Source: Auxenochlorella pyrenoidosa
Taxonomy: Eukaryota > Chlorophyta > Trebouxiophyceae > Chlorellales > Chlorellaceae
Assembly (NCBI GenBank): GCA_001430745.1
Contig: KQ482041.1
Span: 1,399,566-1,414,207, forward strand
DNA length: 14,642 nucleotides
Direction: 5' to 3'
Position 1 is the first letter of the stretch. Every line of letters starts with the position of its first letter. Below, piece by piece: positions 1-6,325 of this stretch. The notes under the pieces are model-generated. The model was not told the DNA's origin. It saw only the letters and a list, made by a program, of their open reading frames with translations, and searched no databases. Made by a program: the position numbers and the translations under genes.

Positions 1-35
1 GACCCCTCGCCCACCCTCCATCCCCTTCCTTGCAG

Positions 36-919
36 GCCAGAACGGCGTCAAGTTCAGCCCGCAGGGCCTGGCGCTCGCGCCTCTGGGCGGCTGGGGCAAC
101 CTTCGCCACAGGTGCGGCAGCCGCCTACAGGCCAACCCACTGCCTGCCCTGCCCTGCAGTCAACCCTCAACCACTCCCGCCCCGCCCCGCGCCCCCCTGC
201 CGCAGCGCCAACGCCGCCTTCATGATGCTGCTGCACGCCAAGGGCGCCAACGCCAGCGAGGCGGCGGGCTGCGTGCAGTGGGCGCGCCACCAGGTGGACT
301 ACATGCTGGGCCTGGGGGGTTCAAACAGGTGGGCGGGGCAGGGGGGAGGCAGCGCGGGGTGGGTGCCCAGCCTGGGACCACTACCACGCCCGCTCATGCC
401 AGGCATGCAGCTGCCAGCGCTCGTGCGGCGCCTGCCTTGCACGCGCCTCCCGCCAACCTCGACAGCCCCTCACCCCCCTGCAGGAGCTTTGTGGTGGGGT
501 ACGGCACCAACCCGCCCACGCACGCGCACCACCGCGCCGCCTCCTGCCCCGCGGCCCCCGCGCCCTGCACCTACAACAACGCCTTCAACTCCCCTGGCCC
601 CAACCCACACGTGCTGACGGGCGCGCTGGTGGGCGGGCCCCCGGGGCCCTCAGACTCCTACCAGGATGTGCGCTCCAACTACCAGACCAACGTGAGCGGG
701 TGGGGGTGGGGGGTGGCGGGGCTAATCGTCACCACCTGCTGCTGAACGGTGGGTTGGGAACTGGGTGCCCTGGCTGTGCTCTCCAGGACCCGAGCCTCCC
801 CTTCTGCCCTCGCCCCTGCCGGGCCGCAGGAGGTGGCGGTGGACTACAACGCCGGCTTCACTGGCGCCCTGGCCGGCCTGGTCCAGCTGCTGGGCAGCGC
901 CGGCTCCGCCTCGGCATGA
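36..919 (+). CDS. Glycoside hydrolase family 9 endoglucanase (cellulase), C-terminal part, 5'-partial
   Basis: Endo-beta-1,4-glucanase of family GH9, cleaving cellulose-like glucans by inversion; only the end of the catalytic domain lies in the window. Exons are 36-111, 206-328, 484-691 and 830-919, and all junctions keep phase. The spliced protein carries WGNLRHSANAAF, then GH9 signature 1 (S-F-V-V-G-Y-G-T-N...H-A-H-H-R), then signature 2 (Y-Q-D-V-R-S-N-Y...N-E-V-A...Y-N-A). The signature 2 Asp and the proton-donor Glu are both present; the Glu is the first codon of the last exon (830-832). The stretch HHRAASCPAAPAPC, the later HVLTGALVGGP and NEVAVDYNAGF resemble secreted animal/termite-type GH9 enzymes more than land-plant KORRIGAN-type ones, from memory of those families. 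The protein ends at TGA 917-919 with no cellulose-binding module after the catalytic domain. The N-terminus and any signal peptide are outside the window. It converges with the J-domain gene. Confidence 0.93.
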
Positions 920-1199
920 CTGCATGGAGCGCCACCTCCACCTGCCCGCCCGCAGCTGCGGGGTTGCGCATCCCCTGCTGCCTTGATAAAGTGGGGATCA
1001 GCCCCGCAGCCTGTGTGATCTATATTCAACCCTGCTGTGACCACTGCTATGTTCCATGCTATGCTCATGCCCCTGTGTGTCCCAAATGCCAGACAATATG
1101 CGTGATCTGCCACCCCAAGCCTGCACTGCAAAGCGTCTTCCTGCTATTTAAGCCTGTAACGGTTTGCACGCGAGCACACTTTGAGGCATCAAGCTCATC
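920..1199. other. Convergent 3' region between GH9 (+) and J-domain gene (-)
   Basis: The two stop codons face each other 280 bp apart, so the 3' UTRs of the two transcripts probably overlap or nearly overlap. Base composition is clearly more AT-rich than in the flanking exons, as expected for UTR. A plus-strand TGTAA is present; I see no minus-strand TGTAA (TTACA on the plus strand) in this interval. Confidence 0.7.
1155..1159 (+). terminator. TGTAA polyadenylation signal for the GH9 gene
   Basis: TGTAA is the usual nuclear polyadenylation signal in green algae. This copy lies about 236 nt after the GH9 stop codon, in AT-richer sequence, and is the only plus-strand copy I found between the two convergent genes. 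Cleavage would be expected 10-20 nt downstream, close to the stop codon of the opposing gene. Confidence 0.55.
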
Positions 1200-4187
1200 C
1201 TAACCACGGCCGTGGAAGCGCAGCATGCTGCCCACCCACCCGCGCCAGCCGCTGCTCGCCTCTGCCGCCGCGGCCCCCGCCTGCTCCGCCTCCCGCTCAG
1301 CGCGCAGCCGGCCGAAGAGCCCAAGCGGCTGCCGCGCCGCACGTTCGTGGTCTAGCGAGTCCATGGCGGCGGTGAGCACAAAGACGGCGGGGTGCAGGGC
1401 GGCCGGGTGGGCCTCCTGCTCCCGCCCCGCCCACTCAAGGTACCACCCCCCAACGTCATGCTCGTGCGACAGCGGGCGGAAGAGCCAGAGGGAGGAGGGC
1501 GGCAGCCAGGCGCGGCGCGCGCGGCACACGACCAGCCGGCTGGGCCGGCGCGTGCGCAGCCCGGTCGCGGCCGGCTCGGCGGCAAAGGTCAGGTGCCTGC
1601 GGGGGGAGCAGCCGCAAAAAGGGCGGCCCACGTAAGGAGCACACGTGCCTGGCTAAGTGGGCCAGCCATCAACGCTTCCGGCCGTGATGCCCCGCTCTGC
1701 AGCCAGCAGTGCCGCCGCCACAGCATAGCCGCGCTGCGCCGCCGCTCGTGCTGCCAGGCCAGCTCACCTGACAAGCGGGGTCTGGGTACGGAACACAGTG
1801 TGGGTGTGCCTCCCTTGGGCGTCCAGCAGGCGAGCAGACGAGGCCGTGGCGCTGCCGGGGTCCAGCTGCTGCGCCTCCACCTGCGCCAGCAGTTGGCCCC
1901 CCGCCCCGCCGGCGTAGATGGCAATCACCTCGGCGGGCGCTGCCTGCTGGCCCGGGTGCCGGCTGTTGCCTGCGCTGGCGTCTGGCGCACCAGTGTTGCC
2001 CGAGCTGCTGCCATCTCGGCTGCTGCTGCCGCTTGGATCGCTGCCGCCGTTCTGCCTGCCTCGGTCCCTTGGGAAGTGACGGACGGCGGTGGCAACCAGC
2101 TGGCCGCCCACATGCAGATCAAGGATGTCTGGCTCGCGCTGTGCCTGCTGCTCCCGCTGCTCCCGCTGCCACCCCTGCCACCCCTGCTGCTCCTGCTGCT
2201 GTGCGTGCTGCTGCTGCTGCTGCTCCTCCTGCTCCGCCACTTGCTGGTGCTGTGGCAGGCAACACTCCAACACTTGCTGCTGGCGGGCCTGGCGCTCAGT
2301 TGCAGCACTGCAGTCCTTGATCGCTGGCTCAACAGCCCCAGCCGGCAGCGCGGCTGGCACCGCAGCCGCCCGCCCCTCCCCCTCCTCCCCCAGCTCCCCG
2401 GCAGCCGCGGCCGCCGCCCGCGCCAGCAGCTCTGCGCGGCGCTCCCGCACCGCCCCCAGCACCTGCCGCCCGCTGACCAGCTGCAGCAGGTCGGGGCAGT
2501 CGCTGGTGGCCCGCTCGTCCGCCTCAAAGGCCTCCGGCAGCCAGCCAGCACCCAGTTCCTCGGCGCTCAGCTTGGGCCCCAGGTAGGCGCGGCGCACCGC
2601 CGAGTGCAGCTCGCTGCAGCGGCGGGGAGTTCGGGGGGGGGCGGGGAGGGGCGGGGCGGTTGGGTCAGCGGGGAAAGAAGTCCATGGGCTGGGAGGCTGG
2701 CATGCAACGGGGTCATGGGCGGCGCAGCTGCGCCACCTGTGAGGAGGACGGTGCGCCGGCCTGTGGGCACATGCCTGCCCGCCAAGGAGGCTGTCAGGGC
2801 CAGGAGCAGTGGCAGCCCGGCCGCCAGCCCTTTGTAACCCCTGCTGGGCAGGCATCCCGTTCCCTTGCATGCACCCCACGCCGGATCGTGGTGCCTCTAC
2901 GGGGGTGCAGCCATCACCTTGGCACCCCCAGCCCAGCAGCCGCAGCATGCCGCCCACCCACCCTTGCAGCTCCCGTCGCATGTGGTCCAGTGCCCCGCCC
3001 TCGGGCCCCCGGGCCGGGCCGCCAAACAGGGTGCCCAGACCCCAGGACAGGTCCACCTGCGTGCAGAGGGAGGCTGCTGGTGTTCAGTTCCCCAGGGGCG
3101 AGCACAGCACCCGCGGCAACGCGCCCCTGCAGATGGGCGATGCAGCCCGGCGGCCTGCGCCCCGTGAGGGTGCTGCAAGCACACAGCCACATCGGCCACG
3201 TGGCCAGCGTGGACGGCCGGCATGCAGCCCGCGACGCCCCGCTCGCGACGCCCCCGCCCAGTCTCACCGGCGCCTCTTCGTACGCGGCATCCGCGGCGCC
3301 CTCCACGCCGGCCGCCGCCGCGGCGCGCAGCACGCGCGGCCCGCCTGCGTCGCGGCTCAGGTCGTACAGCTGCCGCGCCCGCGGGTTGCTCAGCACCTGG
3401 GAGCAGGGCAGCACAGGGTGGTGCCGAGGTGGGCTGAGCTGGAAACTTGTCCAGTGATCCACATCTCGAAGCATGCAGGCAGGATCTGGGGGACCTGAGC
3501 GGGCCAGGTGCAGCAGTGGAAGACGAAGCTGGAGCACGGGCTGCCTGCAGCTCAGAGGTTGCACCAAAGCAGAGGCAGGAGGCACAGAGCCAGCGCAAGC
3601 CGGCACGCGGTGGCACGCTAGGTACAAGGGCTGATGGGGATGCGTGCACAACAAGCCGGGGGGCTGCGCCGCCGCCATATGGCACCTGCCCACCTTGTAG
3701 GCGGCCAGCAGGCGCACAAAGGCGGGGGCGTTGGCGTCCCGGGTGCGGGGGGCGGCGTCCGGGTGCAACTCCTTGGCCCGCTGCGGGGAGGGGCACGGCC
3801 AGGGTGGCGCGGGCAGCTGGGCAGCACATTGACACCAGGAGCGGGTTCTCATCCACGAGCGCCGGACCACCTCCAGGCAATTTGTGCAGGGGTCGAGCAG
3901 CAGGCTGGGTGCGCAGGGCTTGATCGCTCGAGGCAAGCGGGGGCACACACAGAGGCACTGCCTCTCCCTCCTGTAATGCAACCCACCTTGCGGAAGGCTG
4001 CTTTCAGCTCCTCGGCGCTTGCAGTGTGTGCCACCCCGAGCACGGCATAGAGGCACTCGTCGCGGGCGGACTCCGCAGCAGCGCAGGCAGAGCTGGCAAC
4101 ACCGGCCCACTGGCTGGCGGCACCAGTGGCCGCAGCGGCGGCAGGAAAACCGCTGCGCGCAACAGCGTTCTGTATTCGCTGCAGCAT
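1200..4187 (-). CDS. J-domain (DnaJ-like, class C) co-chaperone with long unrecognised C-terminal region
   Basis: Exons in transcription order: 4187-3987, 3780-3694, 3396-3268, 3056-2926, 2613-1768, 1596-1200; 596 residues, all phases close. The J domain spans about residues 44-110: CLYAVLGV helix, AAFRKRAKELHPD with the HPD motif at 73-75 (needed to stimulate Hsp70 ATPase), then AAYKVLSNPRARQLYD. No Gly/Phe or zinc-finger region follows, hence class C. After it come a WGLGTLFGG segment, AYLGPKLSAEELG...LVSGRQVLG, a Gln-rich tract (about 293-343), a low-complexity Ser/Gly stretch, and a globular-looking end with WYLEWAGREQEAHPA. I do not recognise the subfamily. The chosen ATG gives MLQRIQNAVARSGF, an Arg-containing, Ala-rich possible organelle-targeting start; the frame stays open to an ATG at 4376, so a longer N-terminus is possible. 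The least certain junction is donor GTGCCA at 2925 joined to the acceptor before 2613; it was chosen because it alone keeps phase with the best polypyrimidine acceptor. Confidence 0.85.
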
Positions 4188-4430
4188 GGGCAAGCTTAAA
4201 GTAACATTCGAGGCAGCAGGGCCTGGACAGAGGAGCAAGTGGGCCGGAAGCAGGCTGCGTGCCAGGGTTCTGGCTGCAAGGCGGCCTGTTGTCAATCTCA
4301 GAGGGACTAAATGGATGTGCAGATGCGAACGATCGAGCTTTGGAGCCTCCATAGCGCTCATGCGCCCTGGGGGCAACTTGCCTAGCGCACGTGCCTTGCC
4401 CAGCCGCAGGGCAGCGGTGGCAGTCTCTTT

Positions 4431-4440
4431 GTGAATTCAC
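4431..4440. repeat. 10-bp perfect palindrome GTGAATTCAC
   Basis: Perfect palindrome in the divergent promoter region, about 245 bp upstream of the chosen start of the J-domain gene. It may be a protein-binding site or chance; I can assign no factor. Confidence 0.3.
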
Positions 4441-4472
4441 ACTGAGATGCGTGTTGCTGAACAAAAGCATGA

Positions 4473-4488
4473 AAGTTTGTTCAAACTT
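4473..4488. repeat. Inverted repeat AAGTTTG-TT-CAAACTT
   Basis: Two perfect 7-bp inverted arms separated by TT, in AT-rich sequence about 290 bp upstream of the J-domain start. The size suits a dimeric transcription factor site or a very small hairpin. It is not a canonical heat-shock element (the GAA/TTC spacing does not fit), so no heat regulation is claimed. Confidence 0.35.
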
Positions 4489-4647
4489 GCTCAGACTGCA
4501 ATGCAGCATTATCAGCAGATGGCCCTTCGGCTGAAGCAGCGGCGCAGGCTGGCGCCCAGCACGAGCAGGTCGTCCTGCACTTCTGACGGCTGTGCTGGAT
4601 GCCATTCAGCAGGCACGGGCGCTAGCTGCAGTAATACAACATCAAAC

Positions 4648-4655
4648 TGACGTCA
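4648..4655. promoter_or_regulatory. CRE/TGA-type bZIP palindrome TGACGTCA with nearby inverted CCAAT
   Basis: An exact TGACGTCA octamer, the consensus bound by CREB/TGA-class bZIP factors, lies between the two divergent genes. ATTGG (an inverted CCAAT box) follows at 4665-4669, about one helical turn away. This pairing is common in eukaryotic promoters. Which of the two genes it serves cannot be told from sequence, and function is inferred. Confidence 0.45.
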
Positions 4656-5350
4656 ATGTTCCTGATTGGCAACCACGAAGATACGGTCTGAGCCGTTTCC
4701 GATAGGCAAGGGTGCCACAGTCGGGACAACGTGCACATGGCGCCGGATGGGGCTTCTGCTCCACCCAGGCGCACTGCCTTGTGAAAACCACTTAGTCCCC
4801 TCCATCTTTGGGGTGTAGACGCGTCACGATAGTGTTACAGTGCAGGCCAACTGTACAGACTCTTGCTGCAGATTGATGCAGCCCTGCAATGAGCGCCTGC
4901 CGGCACGCCACGCCCTGCGGGCATGCCCTTGCCCGTGCCTGTTGAACGCATTTGCGGTCTTTTCACCTCGCATATATCCACAGCTTGCATCCCGACCTGC
5001 TGCAGTCAGGGGTGGAGCGACCGAGCGTGCAACCGAGAGCGGCACGGAGCCCAGCCGGCGTTTGGAGCATCAACAGACGTTCCCGATCGCTCTAAACAGA
5101 GAGCTTCTTGTCTGTCAGACTTACCAGCAGCCTCAGTTCACTCTGGGAACCCTTGTGCCCCTGCTTCTGAGCACAAAGGTGCGGCCGTCGTCCTGCACAC
5201 CCCCAGACAATCCTTTCATGCGTTTCACTGTTGCCGACCAGGGCCTGGTACCATCGCAGGCCGCCCTCTGCCCCGCCGCCTCCCGCCCACCAGCACCCCA
5301 CGTGCGGACTCCTCCCCCTTGCGTGCCTCGAGTGCAGGTAGTGTTTGCTG

Positions 5351-6294
5351 ATGAACAACTTCAGCCAATTCACACAGTTCTTCAACGGTGCAGCGGCGAA
5401 CACACAACAGTTTCCCACCCCAGGTGAGCCGTGGGTGCTGCCTGGGCGGGCAAACGCTTCACCCGCCTCGACGAGTAGGCAAGCTCGACGCCCACTGGCG
5501 ATGCAAGGGGACGAGCTGGCATCCGCTGCGCCCAAGGACCCAATCGGTCACGCCCTGCAGCGTCACTCAGCCAAGCACCCACACCACTCCCGTGCAGGTG
5601 CAGCCGCGCCGCCGGCGCCCGCCGGCCCGCCCGCCCAGCCCAGCGTCGACCAGCTGACCAACGCGCTCGAGTATTCCTTCATCGACATCCCCGACCTCAT
5701 CTCCCTGTCGGACGAGGAGGAGGAGCAGCTGCCGCCGGCTGAGCGCCAGCGCCGGCGCGCCGAGAAGCAGCGGCGGGAGGCGGCGGCGCGACAGGCAGCA
5801 CTGCAGGTGGGCTGGCAGGGTGGGGTTGGCTGCCTGTGCCGCTTACCTCGTGCGCCTGCTAGCAGCCCCTCTGGCTGGGCTGTCCGCCTGGTGCGCCTGC
5901 CAGCAGCCCTTCTGGCAGCGCTGTGGCAGCGGAGAGCAGCTCGGCAAACCAGAGTTTGGGCAGGCGCGGCCGTCATGCTAGCTTTGATGCCAAAAACCAG
6001 GGGCGCTGATGGCGTGCCCGCTCATCTCACCATGTGCAGCGAGCGCTGGCGGGGCAGGGCGTGGTGGGCGCCAGCGGGTTTGACCCGGCCCCCTACCAGC
6101 AGCACCTGGCGCAGCTGGCGGCGCACCAACCGGCGGCGGCAGCGGCAGCGGCGGCCCAGCAGGAGCAGCAGCAGCAGTTTCAGCAGCAGCAACAGCTTCA
6201 GCAGCAACTGCTTCAGCAGCAACAGCAGCAGTTTCAGCAGCAGCAGCAATCCCAGCACCAGCAGTCCCAGGGGTTTGGCTTTGGCGCACACTGA
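5351..6294 (+). CDS. Gln-rich protein of unknown function, candidate first cistron of a dicistronic mRNA
   Basis: Exons 5351-5423, 5598-5806 and 6040-6294; 178 residues; GTGAGC and GTGGGC donors, GTGCAG acceptors, phases close. Three parts: an N-terminus MNNFSQFTQFFNG; residues about 35-95 with VDQLTNALEYSFIDIPDLI, an acidic SDEEEEQ patch and a highly charged Arg/Lys/Glu helix with coiled-coil potential; then a C-terminal Gln tract (about 120-170) broken by Phe and Leu, ending in GFGFGAH. No signal peptide or membrane segment is seen. I recognise no family; a nuclear or transcription-related role would be a guess from composition only. The sequence before the start ATG (...TTGCTG) has C at -3, a weak initiation context. 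The stop is 31 nt from the next start codon on the same strand. Intron 1 is 174 nt, stop-free and in frame, so its retention would add 58 residues; whether it is always removed is open. Confidence 0.75.
5850..5924 (+). repeat. Imperfect tandem repeat (two ~34-bp units, 41-bp period) inside an intron
   Basis: Units at 5850-5883 and 5891-5924 share GTGCGCCTGC-[T/C]-AGCAGCCC and TCTGGC with about four mismatches over 34 bp; a shorter CCGC...CT block precedes each with an indel. Both copies lie in intron 2 of the Gln-rich gene and account for much of its length. This looks like a local duplication. Confidence 0.7.
6148..6271 (+). repeat. CAG/CAA trinucleotide-rich tract coding polyglutamine
   Basis: Interrupted CAG repeat with CAA, TTT and CTT interruptions, in frame in the last exon of the Gln-rich gene. 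The mixture of CAG and CAA codons means the run is not a pure slippage tract, so the glutamine run itself may be maintained. Confidence 0.8.
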
Positions 6295-6325
6295 GCCCGA
6301 TCGACAGTGGTCCCGGCACGGCGCC

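Larger units (their letters stand above)
4188..5350. promoter_or_regulatory. Divergent intergenic/promoter region between J-domain gene (-) and Gln-rich gene (+)
   Basis: About 1.16 kb separates two divergently oriented start codons, so it should hold both promoters and both 5' UTRs. It is visibly less GC-rich than the flanking exons. It contains a TGACGTCA palindrome with a nearby inverted CCAAT, two CACGTG E/G-boxes (4388-4393 and 5299-5304), a TATATA-like CATATATCC near 4971-4979, and two inverted repeats listed separately. A C-rich tract ending in AG at 5336-5337, 13 nt before the ATG at 5351, could be the acceptor of a 5' UTR intron. Open frames here (for example 4447-4650 and 4840-5427 on the plus strand) lack recognisable domains and are not called as genes. 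Confidence 0.6.

Noticed and set aside
1392..2837. 481-codon plus-strand open frame
   Set aside because: It is the antisense shadow of the last two exons of the J-domain gene; its Leu- and Pro-rich product has no domain, and the minus-strand model has conserved motifs and consistent splice sites.
1764..3056. Single 430-residue minus-strand ORF as an independent gene
   Set aside because: It is two exons (3056-2926 and 2613-1768) plus the intron between them, which happens to be stop-free; it lacks its own start and belongs to the J-domain gene.
3194..3205. 12-bp palindrome GGCCACGTGGCC containing a G-box
   Set aside because: It lies inside an intron of the J-domain gene with no neighbouring promoter signs; likely incidental in GC-rich sequence.
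2914..4605. 563-codon minus-strand open frame
   Set aside because: It runs through J-domain introns and exons in the wrong frame and through the promoter region; no protein-like features.
4840..5427. 195-codon plus-strand frame upstream of the Gln-rich gene
   Set aside because: Mixed Cys/Pro/Arg composition, no domain, and it overlaps the first exon of the Gln-rich gene in another frame; more likely promoter and 5' UTR sequence.
6148..6271. CRISPR-like or minisatellite array at the CAG tract
   Set aside because: It is an in-frame, interrupted glutamine codon run with no spacer structure, in a eukaryotic gene.
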